Assembly: GCA_035222895.1 (NCBI GenBank)
Contig: JAVYIG010000321.1
Location: forward strand, 595,182 to 659,181
Length of the DNA: 64,000 nt
Direction of reading: 5' to 3'
Source: Strongylocentrotus droebachiensis
Lineage: Eukaryota > Echinodermata > Echinoidea > Camarodonta > Strongylocentrotidae
Shown here: positions 23,036 through 35,190 of the stretch, in pieces
Numbering within the stretch: the first letter of the stretch is position 1
Layout of the letters: each line of letters begins with the position of its first letter
Position numbers and translations under genes: made by a program
The notes under the pieces: generated by a model
Database searches by the model: none
The model's input: only the letters and a program-made list of their open reading frames with translations
Told to the model about the DNA's origin: nothing

Positions 23036-24359
23036 AGACATGTCTCTGGAAAATGGCAGCTGGGCAGACGGAGAGAAACAAAGTGATTAGCGTAGCGTAA
23101 AATGGCGCCAAACGACCTTGTTATCTACGTCATGGGGAATCCCCGGAATTATTGTGATTTGCAATGCCTATACAATGCCTATATTATAGATCACCTCAAA
23201 GCAATCGTTCCAAAGCAGACATTCCTCTTGTGAATATAAAATACCGTGAACCAAAACAGAGATGAAATAAGTCCCCGTGCTCATGAAATTTAGCTCAAAC
23301 TTAACTCTTATCATGTCAATGCCAATGTTTTCATACTGATGGAGGTAATACAGTCTTATGATTCAATGATTATGTGTGAGTAAATGACGAATTGTTAAAC
23401 ACTGAGAACCGTTATCCCCCTTTAAAAAATGGCCATTGATGTCAAATCAGGGCGATGAAAATTAAGAAAATGCGCGGATTAATTATGACTACAAATTGAA
23501 GTGCACCACATCGTAATAGTTTATCAATTACAAAAAATGAATTCGCTGATTATGATAGCCTATTCGAACTAATAGCCTTAAGTTAAGACAGAGCATTTTG
23601 GCGTCATCCAGAATGCGGAATTGCCCGTGACCACAGCACATCTGATTCGATGAGCGACACTACAAAAAAGGGCATCGATCATTTTTTTTTTAAACAATAA
23701 AATATTCTACTCCATGCTCTTTTGTGTTCCATTTCAATGTTATCTGGAGTATCTATCAATAAAAAAAGATCTCCATTGAAAACAGAAACTAACGTCATTG
23801 AATACATACGGTAGTTGTGGTTTCGCGGGTCATGTTACATTATCAAGTGGCACGCTACATTACCTGCGTAATTATAAAATACACACATTTCATGAGTAAG
23901 TCCTGGATGCGTTTTACGTTCTCACTCGATTCTTGTGTGATTTCATACCGTCTTTGCTGAGTAATATTTATACCATCCTTTATATCATATATTAAATAGC
24001 GCTTGATTTTTTAAACGAAGGATATTACTTTCCTTAACTGTAAGTGTACTACGGTTATTGATATCCCCTTTGTGTTTTACGATGATATCTTTCCATTCAA
24101 ATAACACACTACATCAACTTTGAGTACTTCCTCATAGATTGCACACTACAGTGTTGTTCTATAATTATACACATATTCAGATAGAGATATTCTTGTGAGA
24201 GATTTTTTTTAATATATTTTTTTTTACAGCATCTACTTAATAGGAAGCAATGGCGGGTTTGATGGATAAAAACATTATAAATGACTGGCTATTGATACAG
24301 ATATCCTCAAGAATTTACGGTGGCACCCCGGCACAGCTAAGCGTTTATCTGGGGTTCAA

Positions 24360-27300
24360 CCCCTATACAAATTTCAGTACACTTACATGCGAGCTCGTCA
24401 GCGTGCTCGCCAACGAGTTCGTCGACGAACACGCAGACGAACTCGCCGACGAGCTCGTTTCGTTCCAAATATGCAAATTAGCTACGAGCATGCCCACGAG
24501 CTCGCCAATTTGGGGAAAAACGAGCTTGAGGCTAGCTTTTTTGGCAAGCTCGTCCCAGGCTGATAAGCTCGTTGACGAGTTCGTTGGCGTGCTCCTAAAA
24601 TGCAAGCTCGTTGGCGAGTTCGTCGGCAAGATCGTCTACAAGCTCTTCGACAATCTCGTGGAAAAAAATGGCTGCAAGCTTAATGGCGCGACTAACAGCA
24701 GGTTGGCATTGAGAACAAATTTGGGTCTACATATAGAGGTAAACTTGATAATCCTGTTGAGCTATTGGCAAGCATATATATATATTAATCTAACTTATCA
24801 ACCTTTCAATATCCTGGTAATATCTGCAGGCTGGCTATGCAGGGACAATTCAGTTGGCTAGCTGGTGAAGAATACAGTGATATTCTTAGGGCAATTTAAA
24901 AGCTCATTACTTCTGGGATATCAATCAATTAAATCACAAATATATCAAAAAACAGAAAGAAAATATATAACATAAATGTAACTTAAAACAAGTAGCTCTT
25001 TATTAGAGTCGATACAAACCCTGTATGCAGGGTTCACAACTTCACAAAACAATATGAGTGAATAAATGATTTCCAAATTATATAATTACACTGTATAATA
25101 CTATGCCTTTAAAGAAATATTCTTATCCCTTTTGGTAATTATCCATCATTCTAATGTCTCATAATATTACAAAGATCCAAACTAATAAAGCGGTATTCAT
25201 ACAATAATTATATAGCATCACCCCTTCTTGTCAGTGTATTTACCAACCCAGGGTACCAAGTAATGATACATGTACATATACTATAGGATCTCTAGAACAA
25301 TCCCTTCTTTATATCCGCTAGCAAACTAGTTTTCAGTATTCAAACCAAATGCATTCTTGTGCTCTCATATTGCCTACAAGATAGGGTTTGTCAGTCAAGA
25401 TACAGGAATATTTACATGAATATAACCTTATCACATAGATTATATCTTATGTTACTTTAATGAAGTGAATATATGTGCTCGATAGATAGAGAAACAAACT
25501 TCCCAATATATGAACAGATATCTCACTAGAAAGAGAATAAATACTTTATCTCATTAATCATTACTCTACACTTCTCTTTCATAAATGAGAGGTAGGCCTA
25601 ACTGTTGGCCTAGTCTAATTATAAATACACAAGTAGAACATTTAGTTATAAGGTGTGAGAAATTAGTTTTTCTCTTACCTAAATCAAAGGAGCTGCAGTA
25701 CCATTCAAAACCCATGTCTGCTCTCCATAACAGCAAGATAGAAAAGGATGGGCCTAACAAATCAATTCATTCTTATCAAATGCTACCAGTGATAATTCCA
25801 CAAGAGAGAGTAGACAAGAAAGTGAGAGAGGGGAGAAGAGAGGAATAGGGATTTGTGTCTAAGCAGGGGGAATCCTACGTACATAAGGAGAGAGCAAGAT
25901 AGAAACAGGGAGTTGACCTCGAATCAAGCACTGGGTGTGTGCTCTTATGTAATACTTGATAGTGACATTTCAGGGTGTTAAATATATGATACAGTCAGAA
26001 TAAATGGAAACCCCCCTTCCAAATCTGGTATGCTGCAAATAAATGTTTCAAAGTTTCAAAAGAATTTAATTAGATTTACAAGTAATTTGACAGTTTACTT
26101 CAGCACGAAAAAGCTATTGTTTCAATTTCAACACAAATTTTCTGAACTTTCAATGTAATTGCATATGTGTATTTTTATGATACTGGAGAAATTTCACCAT
26201 GGATATTTCAGATCCAAGTATAAAAATAAAAGAGTATTCTATGGTGATAATTTTGTCCATGTCTTAATGCAGATATGTAGTGGAGATAACTTAAATAACG
26301 TTGTGTTTCAAAACCCCGGGTTTAAATTTTTATGTAAGGTGAAACCCATTTTTTTGCCCTATTTAGGACACCAAAACGTGACATGAAAAAACCTAGTTCC
26401 TGGTTATGAGTATTCTCTAAATTTGTATGACAATCTGATGTTCAATTATTGTCTGGTAGTAAGTGCTGAATCTATTTATGCTCATGTCATTAATAATCTT
26501 AGGTTGCGTGGCAAAGTTTTTTCATAATCACCATCTTGTAACAGTTGTTATGCATGGTGTCCACCATGCAACACGCGTTCCATTTGGTGCTTCTGCTTGA
26601 TGAATGCACATTATAATTATGAACAACTTTGACAATTCCCAGTTTATTTCTTGGAAGAACTCCATGGATCAAATCAATTAAAAAAAGATGAAGCTTGAAA
26701 ATGTAATAGTTAAAAAAACAGCACATGTTTGAAATTCTAAAAATTCTTTGGTGTCCACCCATAACATGCGTTATATGAAAAATACAAAATACAATTTTGT
26801 TAAGAAAACTTCATTAATAATCTTTCTAATCTTTCACAAGAAAGGCTTTCTACATTGTGTATATAAAATTCACTGAATTTTTCAATTTTTATTCAAATAG
26901 ATATTTTAAAAAAAATTATGAAACTTTGGTGTCCACCCTAGAGGACTGGGTTTACCAGTTTACCCCTGAGTTCGCCACGAGTTCCCGAGTTTACCCCCGA
27001 GCTCGCCACGAGCTCCCCAGTTTAACCCGAGCTCGCCACGAACTCCCCCTTTTACCCACGAGCTCGCAATGAGCTCCCCCTTTTACCCACGAGCTCGCCA
27101 CGAGCTCCCCAGTTTACCCTCGAGCTCACACACGAGCTCCACAGTTTACGCCCGAGCTCGCCACGAGCTCCCGAGTTTACCCCCGAGCTCGCCACGAGCT
27201 CCCCAGTTTAACCAGAGCTCGCCACGAACTCCCCCTTTTACCCACGAGCTCGCCACAAGCTCACCCTTTTACCCACGAGCTCGCCACGAGCTCCCTAGTT

Positions 27301-27476
27301 TACCCGTGAGTTCGCCACGAGCTCGTGACGAACTCGCGCACGAGCTCGCCAAGACTTTGTAAGATCGTTACTAGCGCCCTGGAAGCGTGTTACGAGCTTA
27401 AAGCCTAAAAAACGATCTTATTAAGCTTACCACGAGCATAATACGAGTTCGCGACGAACTTAAATTTGTTAAGGGG
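24360..27476. mobile_element. Foldback DNA element built of GAGCTC words
   Basis: Ends are CCCCTATACAAATTT at the left and, inverted, CCCCTTAACAAATTT at the right. AA flanks both sides, and gene 1 shows the empty site (GGGTTCAGTGCTACG), so the boundaries are firm. The subterminal arms (about 24385-24665 and 26940-27445) are packed with GAGCTCG and CGAGCTC words. The ~2.2-kb centre is AT-rich and has no transposase or other domain I recognise. The 2-bp target duplication and palindrome-word arms resemble the element at 3714-4622 in design. Superfamily unknown. Confidence 0.8.
26945..27345. repeat. Tandem ~33-bp repeat in the right arm of the foldback element
   Basis: About a dozen units of the form CGAGCTCGCCACGAGCTCC followed by CCAGTTTACCC or CCTTTTACCC. 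Each unit holds two overlapping SacI-type palindromes. The long reading frames across it encode only the repeat. Confidence 0.8.
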
Positions 27477-28177
27477 AATGCTACGCAGGGTAACAACGAT
27501 CAAATTGAGAGTTTTCTTCAACTCAATCCTCAGTCGGCGTACGAGAGCTTATTTCATCAATTTGTTAACAAGCATGGCATTGATAGAACGAGCGCGCTGA
27601 AACTGCGGCTTATTTTCCGGGAGAATGACATGGGCCTTTGTGCTGAAATCCTTGAAGAAGGTATATGAAGTCCTATCATTTCTACTTTAAATAGAATTTT
27701 AGGTTTTTAAGAAAAATTACAACGTTATTCCATTCCACGATTGCATGCTTTGACATTCTCTTAACAAAATTAATTGATAGGTTTATTACATTGTTCAGAT
27801 CTTCTACAGTCATATTATGAGACTTTTATCTTTCGATCTCAGTTTTTCGACAATACACAGGCCTTTAAAAGCGTGGATGTGTGTCAAATATTCCTCTAGA
27901 CAGTTATGAACTGGAAGGCAAAGCGAACATTAAGGACCATACTATACTATATTACTATACTACTATACTATACTATACCTTAGTATTGATGTTAATAAAG
28001 GGAAAACAAATTTCCTGAAATGTTGAAGTTGAGAGAGTTTGATAAGGGAATGCATGTTGAGAGGAAAATCTTGGGAGAGACAATTAATAATTGTATAATT
28101 TCTTTTGATATGTAATTTCTCTAGAGTTAACGAGGATGAATATTGATTTCCCTGACCCTGTTGATGCAGCGAGTTAA

Positions 28178-28979
28178 CCTTTTGCCATCCGCCATCCGGA
28201 ATTTCGTGGCTGATGAATTACGTCTATTGGAATGAGAGAATTTTGTAGTCACCGGGTTACTTTGACATGACATGAAACTAAACAAATCCCCACATGATAT
28301 TCATCTTCTTTTTTTACTTCCTTGTGTCATGTCTCCCTGAAAATATCATCATCGTCGTATGGTAGCAGTATGTGTCAATTTAAAAGACTTTAGGTAAAAA
28401 AAAAAAAAAAATCTATATGATTAGCAAATAAACATTTCTGCTCAGTCATTTCACATTTCTTGTGTTTAAAAGGAAAGCTGAGATCTCTTGAGGCGATACT
28501 TTAAGGTTGCGAAAAAATGTCTTGAGAGCACGAAAGGGTTTTCGCACGAAATTATCACACAGTTTATTATTTATGTCATTAGTATTTTTCAGTTCATTTT
28601 AGTTCATTTCAATTTAATTTATGTCATAAAATATAAAGATATAATGCTATATAATAAAGTTTGCCTGAGAAGTCCCATTAAAAGGCCAGAGGCTTGTTAT
28701 AAAACACAGCGATCCCCCTTACAATCATAGTAATGAAAACAGATATAACAGATATAGAATACAAACAAAGGACAAAACGAAACGAAAAACATTATTACAT
28801 TTCAAACATTAAACAAGTTAAAATAAAGAAACAGAAGAAACAAAATATATATAAAGCTTATATATATTTATAAGGGTTTGTTTAAACTGTATAATGTAGT
28901 GTATAATTTTTAAATAAGATTCAAGAGCATTCTATATTTGAGTACATTTATAAATTACAGAGTTACATTGTATTAAATT
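28178..28979. other. 3' flank of gene 2
   Basis: Paralogous to 7303-8099 in block A. No gene or fresh insertion is seen. Confidence 0.45.
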
Positions 28980-29520
28980 TATACGGCAGTATAAGACAAT
29001 ATTAGGTTTATTTCATTTGTTAAAAATGTTTTAACATGCTATTGTATGTTATATATTGTCTAAAACTGCAGGTAGTAAAACTTTGACGTGTTCGAACATT
29101 GAAAAGTCTAAATTTTAATTTAATACTATCAAAAGGTTTTAAGGTATTTAATTCCTTGAATTTATTATTTAATTTTAAACAGCGACTTGGTGTGGGCAAG
29201 ATAGTGGGAATTAGTGCAAAGTCGAACAGGTACGATAATTGAGATGTTGCAAGATAAAGGGGATATATTACATAAACACATTTTTGCAAGGTATAACTGA
29301 ACGTAACCTACACATTTTACCGATACATATACTTTTTTTCCATGAATATTGTAAACATGGTCTGTCCAATTTAGCCTTTCGTCGATTATGACGCGAAGGA
29401 AGTTTATGCTATGAAACTTTTCAATACAAATATTGAATTGGATATTAAAAATATCCAAATATATTCAAATATTGTCCATTTTAATTGATTTTTTGATAAT
29501 GTCAGGCATTATGACTGAAC
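28980..29520 (-). mobile_element. LINE reverse-transcriptase C-terminal fragment, copy 2
   Basis: Two minus-strand frames show INFLRVIIDERLNWTDHVYN and, further on, CTNSHYLAHTKSLFK and LNTLKPFDSIKLKFRL. These match the thumb and C-terminal region of CR1/L2/Jockey-type LINE reverse transcriptases (TNSxYLAHTxPLF is a frequent signature). It is the paralogue of 8100-9060 and so was inserted before the block duplication. At least one frame change separates the two parts. Confidence 0.65.
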
Positions 29521-29907
29521 GAAATATCATATAATTTGTTATATTCATATTAATTTGTAACCTATTGGCCTTCATATGTCACAAAATACACGTTTAAAAA
29601 AATCATCTCGTTTAAAACTGGGAGACGATTGTCAAATACATTGTGCATGCATGTATTTTCGATATTAAGAGTCGATTAATTAATTATGCCAATGTTTGTA
29701 TGATACTGAAATTGGAAAATAAAAACTGGTGTAATTCAGTCTGCACCTTTTCTTTCATCCGTTAGATATTCATGGAGTTATGGGTTAAGTTAATATTGAG
29801 TCAAGGGAACTCATGATTAAATGGATAAATAATTTATGTTAAAGGGAAATCAATCAATGAATTCTAAGTAGTCGAATCATTCGAATCGTTCACAAATTAA
29901 TAGTCAA

Positions 29908-30236
29908 AAGATGATGATGATGATGATGATGAACAGCATTTGTATGGCACCATATATCTGTTAAAAAGAACATTCAAAGGCGCGAGCTCCTCCAATAAAA
30001 TTAGCAATTAAATGTCTGAAGGAAGATGTGAGTTTTGAGTGAAGCTTTGAAGTGGTCCAGGTTGTCAATTTCGCGAATAGATGATGGGAGGGAATTCCAC
30101 AGGCGAGGAGCAATAGAGGAAAATGCCCGGTCTCCATATCCCTTGAGATGATTAATGGGCATCTGGAGAGTAAACCTAGATGAGCGAAGTCCAGGGCGAA
30201 GATGACGCCGCTCGATTAAAGATGACACAAATATAA
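29908..30236 (-). mobile_element. L2/CR1-type LINE 3' end
   Basis: Minus-strand frame 30228-30001 encodes GYGDRAFSSIAPRLWNSLPS and FKASLKTHIF, the conserved C-terminus of L2/CR1-type LINE ORF2. The 3' end at 29908 is a (TCA)n tail (seen as GATGATGAT on the + strand), which is how this group ends. It is 5'-truncated to about 330 bp. Block A is empty at the same point (near 9380, ATAGTCAAATACAACTG), so it came in after the block duplication. Confidence 0.75.
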
Positions 30237-30239
30237 CTG

Positions 30240-32120
30240 TTGCTATGATTAACTAGATTGTCGGTCATGTTTTATATTGGGCAGTGCAGTAAGGCATTGG
30301 GACAACCCTTGAGTTAACTTCTTGAAAGTAATTTGCAATCGTGTTATACGTTGTTGGAAAATTGCTTTTTAAATATTTGTCGACTATAACATAAAATGCC
30401 ACAGAAATCACGTATCTGAACAATAGAAATGTAGATTCTAATATCGATACTTCATTATGAGGTGTATAACATGATCTGCGCTAATGGCTAAAAGGGATCA
30501 TTAATTTTATCTTCACTGTCTATTTTGCACCATAAAGAACTTGGTGTTTCCCACATGATTGTTCTGTATTGAGCTATTGATGATAGCAAGCACTTCAAAG
30601 CAGTCACTCATGAATGGTTTACAACAAAGTGTATTATGCTATTGTAGATTTGTTGGGCTATTGATAAAAAAAATCCCTGTTCACAAATATTTCAATAAAC
30701 AAGATCTATACAGGCGCAGGCTGATATCACGGTTGTTTCTTATTGGGTCAAAGTACATTGACATAAGTATATCAATACAAGTCTATAAGCAATAACTCCA
30801 GATGTCATGCAGAGTCCAAATAGCATATCGGCTAATTTCTAAACAGCTTTGCTGACATTTTCAACACTTTTAAAAAACTATTGTGAGTATGTGATGTGAT
30901 TGTTGATAGCTTATTACTCTATAATATAGGCAGGAGCTATGGCAAACATGTAGCCGTTTAAGTTTTAATCAATTGACAGCGTCATAAGCCCAGACAACAC
31001 AAAACGTTGTTGGCGTCCAAATTAACGCCTCCTTTTTGAATTCGGGCCAGAGTGTTTACTGGGAGTGTTGCACGGCGAAGCGTCTGCTATATTGTTTCTG
31101 TCATCGTAGTTATGTTTAGAAGTATTACGTCAGGTTTGCCCGAATTTGTCGTTCTATGCAATCAATTTGCTTGTCGGTTCGAATGATTAAAGGTATTTAT
31201 TACAAAGTTTTGGTATGGGATCAAGAATTTGGTTCAAATAGGAAACATATGCGATCGTACAATATTCAGTGATCGTTGTCGCGGTTGAAATCGAGTCTGA
31301 ATTGATGAAATTGTAAATGATAAACTCTTTTCGTTGTATAGCTCCCTCTCAAGGTCAAGATATTAATTAAGCTATAAAAACAATGTTTCTTGACTAAAAT
31401 CGACCAATTGGCTATTCCCGTAGGCGCTATTTGAAAATTATCGAAATTTACCGGGAGCACCGGTAAATTTTGATATTCAATTTTTCTCGAAAGCAGAAGT
31501 CTTTTAGGGGCTAATTTTTTTAGTGCTTAAAAACACATTCTCAGGGGCATCTAAATATTTCAAAACTGTAAAGAATCTTTATCCAGCCAATTTTCAACAT
31601 TTCCTAAAACTTTGTATTACCTTTAATGTTGACCTCGAGACTAACAGCACACGGGGCTGACAGCTCTAAAGATCGACGGCACGGCGAAACATTGACATCG
31701 TCCGTGTAAAATACGTTCATAGAAGTTATAACATGGTAAAGGTTTCGTGTTGTTTATGACCTGATGATGTTAGGGGTAAAGTGCAATATTGATATATTTT
31801 TAAATTTATATCTAAAATGTACCGATAACGCATTATTCTCGGAACCTGGAAGTAATTTCTGCACCAGGCATTGTATAGGGTTCGATGTAGTGCGCGTACG
31901 GGTTCCAAATGTGATTGACAAGGCTACTAATTCACCTAATGTTGAATTCTCGAAAGACTTTGCGATCATCTTCCCAGCTTACCATACTTTGAAACATAAG
32001 TTCTTTGCATACATTATTTGAACATTTTTTTAGTGTGAAAAGCAAATACTGCAATAAAGCCAAATGAAAGCCATTATGGAAAGAATACATGATTTTGACC
32101 TGCTTAATATATGGCGCCAT
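30240..32120 (+). repeat. Repeat X, copy 3
   Basis: Collinear with 9420-9840 and 10485-11710 of block A: GGGCAGTGCAGTAAGGCATT, CACATGATTGTTCTGTATTG, GTCATGCAGAGTCC and GTTCGATGTAGTGCG. It lacks the 2.65-kb hAT element and carries a TTAA-flanked MITE at 31191-31622. Its right end is lost near the LINE fragment that follows. Confidence 0.6.
31191..31622. mobile_element. piggyBac-type MITE, 432 bp, TTAA target
   Basis: Flanked by TTAA at 31187-31190 and 31623-31626. Ends are AGGTATTTATTACAAAGTTT and, inverted at the right, AGGTAATACAAAGTTTTAGG. In the X copy at 1405-1415 the same place reads ATGCTTAATATTGAC, an empty TTAA-containing site. TTAA duplication is the piggyBac signature. No transposase. 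Confidence 0.8.
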
Positions 32121-32229
32121 ACCCACCTATCGAAAATGAATACATGAATGTCAAAAGATATGAAAATCAGAAGTAGGATTGATTTTTTTCTTATCTCTGG
32201 AAGTCTTTCATTCTCTGTTGTTACGAGTG

Positions 32230-33870
32230 GCAGTTAGTTTTAATAAAATCTATTACTAAAAGAGGGCCCGGCTTTTGTAAAGAATACCTCGCTTTTAGTC
32301 GATAGTTCGATACAAATATAGTTAAACAGATCAAAAATTACATAAATTTTATTATGAAAGAAAATGTTAACTTAGACCTTCTTCAATCTTGGGAGTTCCT
32401 GAAATTTAAAATAAAACAAAAGTTTATGCAAATTTCAAAAGAAAAGAAAAACGAAAACCAGAAGGAAATGCAAAATTTAGAAAAAGAAATAAAATGACGA
32501 TTTAAATAATAAAATCCAAAACAGCTTGGATGATGAATTAGTTAGTGAATTGCAGGATGAAAAGAAAGAATTTGAAGTGTTACATGAAGTAGTTGTACGT
32601 GGTGCAATGGTGCGATCAAAAGTAAGGTGGATAGCAGAAGGAGGAAAAAATACAAAATATTTTGCAAAGTTATTAAAATAAATTATCAACAAAAATGTAA
32701 ATTACGGCTCCAATTTGATAAAAGTATCATCTTTGAATCGAAGAAACATCTTGAAGAAGAAAGGACTTTTTATGCCAATTTATATTTATCTAAAGAAAAT
32801 ATGTTCTAAAACAATGATGTACTATTGAATAACTTAGATATACCATGTGCAAATAACAATAACAACAATTTTTTGGGGTCAATGATCTCAGAAAAGGAGT
32901 GTTATGATTCTATTAGTTCTTTTTCAAATGTCACCAGGTAGTGACGGATTACCAATTACATTTTACAAGACCTTTTAGAATGAAATCCAATAATTATTAT
33001 ATTATGTTCAGTTTTTATATTAATGATTGCTTTGAAAGAAATATATTACCCCACTCAATGAGAAAAAGTATTATTACGTTGTTACCAAAGAAAGGAAAGA
33101 ACTTTTTTTTTTTAAATTGGCGACCAATCTCTTTATTAATCACTGATTATAAGATTCTCGCAAACATCATTTCTCTTCGAATGAAAAAGATTCTATCACC
33201 TCTCAAAAGTCATAATCAATGCGGTTTTCTCAAAGGACGGTTTATTGGCGAAAATATTAGTGTGATAAATAAAGGATAATCATCAAATTTTTTTAAAATA
33301 CATCGAGGAGTAAGACAAGGCTGCCCTCTCTCGTCGTACCTCTTCATTTTAGTTGTCGAAATTTTTGGATTTTTAGTTCGTCAAAATCAAGAAATTCACG
33401 GTCTAAAGATTATATAATCATACCGAAGTCAAAATAAGTCAACATGCAGATGATTCAGCTATCTTCCTTGAACCCAGCGAACAAAATTTAAGAAAAATTA
33501 TTTTTGTATTAAATACCTTTAAAGAAATATTCCATTGAATAATAATTATAATCTCCACAACCTAAATTTTGTTCCAAAACTATATGAAATAATATAAAGT
33601 CTCTTTTGAATATTTGGAATGGCAGATCCCTTACACTATATAGAAAGATTGTAGTCATCAAAACATTGATTATTCCTAAACTGAACTATCTGGTATTGTC
33701 TCAAACCCACCAGTGACATTTTTTAACGAAATTCAACAGTTGTTTATTGTATGGAGTAAGAAAGATGATAAAATTAAACGTTCTTTGTTAAACAATGGTA
33801 ATTTTAGACCCCAAAATGTGTGAAATTTAGCCAATACGATCATACCAATTCAGCTCCACCTTATAAAAAA
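32230..33870 (+). mobile_element. Tx1/L1-type LINE fragment, decayed
   Basis: Broken frames in order: RSKVRWIAEGGKNTKYF, then PGSDGLPITFYKTF (about 32930), WRPISLLITDYKILANIISL and NQCGFLKGRFIGENIS (33115-33265), and IHRGVRQGCPLSSYLFILVV (about 33300-33360). These are reverse-transcriptase motifs in the order of the L1/Tx1 clade. There are several stops and frame changes, and the YADD box region is degraded (QHADDSAIF near 33440). Neither the endonuclease nor the 3' end is seen. It lies only in block B. Confidence 0.75.
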
Positions 33871-34816
33871 TACAGTGACCGTTAATTAACTAATTAATTA
33901 ATAATAACAACACACGGGCCGGCTGTTGTGCGTATTATAACCAACACGAATAAGCCAATATCGGCATTGGCTGGAATAAAACGTATAAGGCGCTATCTCG
34001 TTTTTTCAACGGCTGGTTCAAATTATTGAATATTTTGTGGGGCACCACAAATATTGGAAATCGTTATATTTATGGATATTTCAGCCGTCTCTGAATCGAT
34101 TTTGATCAAACAAAGATGATTTTGTCATTTAATTGTACGTTTTTTCAAATATGACTCTCATTTTTTTAATTATCTCACCAAAAATATTTTGTGTAGCGCC
34201 CTCTGCAAAATAACTCAACTATCCTTTTAAGTCAGTCATAAATCATGGATTTAGACTTTTAGCCGATCTAGGAAGGTATTTACAATACATTTAGGTACGA
34301 AAATCTGAAAGGTAAGTTCTTTTCCAAAAGTCATGTGGATAGCAGGATCAAACATACGAGGGTAGCCTACTTTGAACCTTGAGAAGAAGCAATCATAATG
34401 ACGTCAGACTAGGGCATTGCAATGGCAAGACTAACTCTGATTTGTAGCTGATTTTGACACCCCCCCCCCTCTGACTTTAGTTCTTCCAAAATCGGGTCGT
34501 AGAATGATGGCATAGTGTGCAGTGCATGGGCAGTACTTCTACACTTACCAAAATTCCCCCAAAAGCATTATGCAGACAGACATACAGACAGAGCGAGGGG
34601 AGAGGAGGAGGGGCTGGGTCACATCGCCCCTATTAGCTACGCTGGTGGCGATTTGGAGCAAGAGCGTACTCGACAAAGGGTGCATCAAGTTTAGATCGTT
34701 GTTTTGTCAATCAATTCCAATCTGGTCTTTATTGAATGCTTCATCTATATTAATTCATTTATTTAAAACCCTTAGAATCATCTAGATTCCATACCCTACC
34801 TAATATGACAGTGTTT
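33871..34816 (+). promoter_or_regulatory. Spacer and 5' region of gene 4
   Basis: From about 34280 this is paralogous to 15060-15684 upstream of gene 3. Between 33871 and 34280 I recognise nothing. No promoter motif is firm. Confidence 0.3.
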
Positions 34817-34879
34817 CCTGTTAAATTACACCCTGCAGATGAATTAAGCATAATTCTAGGATTCAGTAGAGTTGAGGGC
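34817..34879 (+). pseudogene. Relic Death-fold exon piece upstream of gene 4
   Basis: 63 bp, open in one frame: PVKLHPADELSIILGFSRVE. It aligns without gaps to the relic at 15685-15747. At base level it resembles gene 4's own exon 1 around TTTAGCGTATACCTGGAATT, with about 30 of 42 bases the same by hand count. No later helices follow. It shows that an extra exon-1 copy existed before the two blocks separated. Confidence 0.5.
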
Positions 34880-35190
34880 GGTTGCGCAACCACATGCTAC
34901 AATAGACGATGATTAAAATGACCATGCCTTCAAGCTCTTGTTCATAAGTTATCACATTTCAAATAACAGTAGCTGTAGCTATGTCAGACATATTCTAGCA
35001 AATGATTCTCACAGCCCAGAAGGGTGTTAACTCATTATTATTAGTAGTATATTTTTTAACGCCCTTTTTGTTATACACATAAAGATATGTTAGATTTAAA
35101 TTGTATACATTTAGGCGTTTATTTATCATAACGTTATTTATTACATTTAAAAAATGTTTATTTCTTTTCTAGTGTCAGTACTTCGCAGAC

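Larger units (their letters stand above)
24250..28177 (+). pseudogene. Death-fold gene 2 (type II), split by a transposon
   Basis: Paralogue of gene 1. Exon 1 starts at 24250 (MAGLMDKNIINDWLLIQISS...), breaks off after ...SVYLGF at 24359, resumes at 27477 and ends at 27660. Exon 2 is 28125-28177 (ELTRMNIDFPDPVDAAS). A 3.1-kb foldback element (24360-27476) sits between helix 2 and helix 3, flanked by AA on both sides. The rest of exon 1 is open and keeps QSAYESLFHQFVNKHG and the LRLIFRENDMGLCAE end, and the splice sites are intact, so the insertion is recent compared with the duplication of genes 1 and 2. As it stands only a fusion of the first 37 residues with element sequence (open to 24861) could be made. 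Confidence 0.8.

Noticed and set aside
26857-27362. Repeat protein with ARHELPSLP-like units
   Set aside because: Translation of the ~33-bp DNA repeat of the foldback element; no start context or conservation argues for a protein.
32941-33279. 112-codon host gene
   Set aside because: Its motifs (WRPISLLITDYKILANII, GFLKGRFIGEN) are L1/Tx1 reverse transcriptase; it is a LINE fragment.
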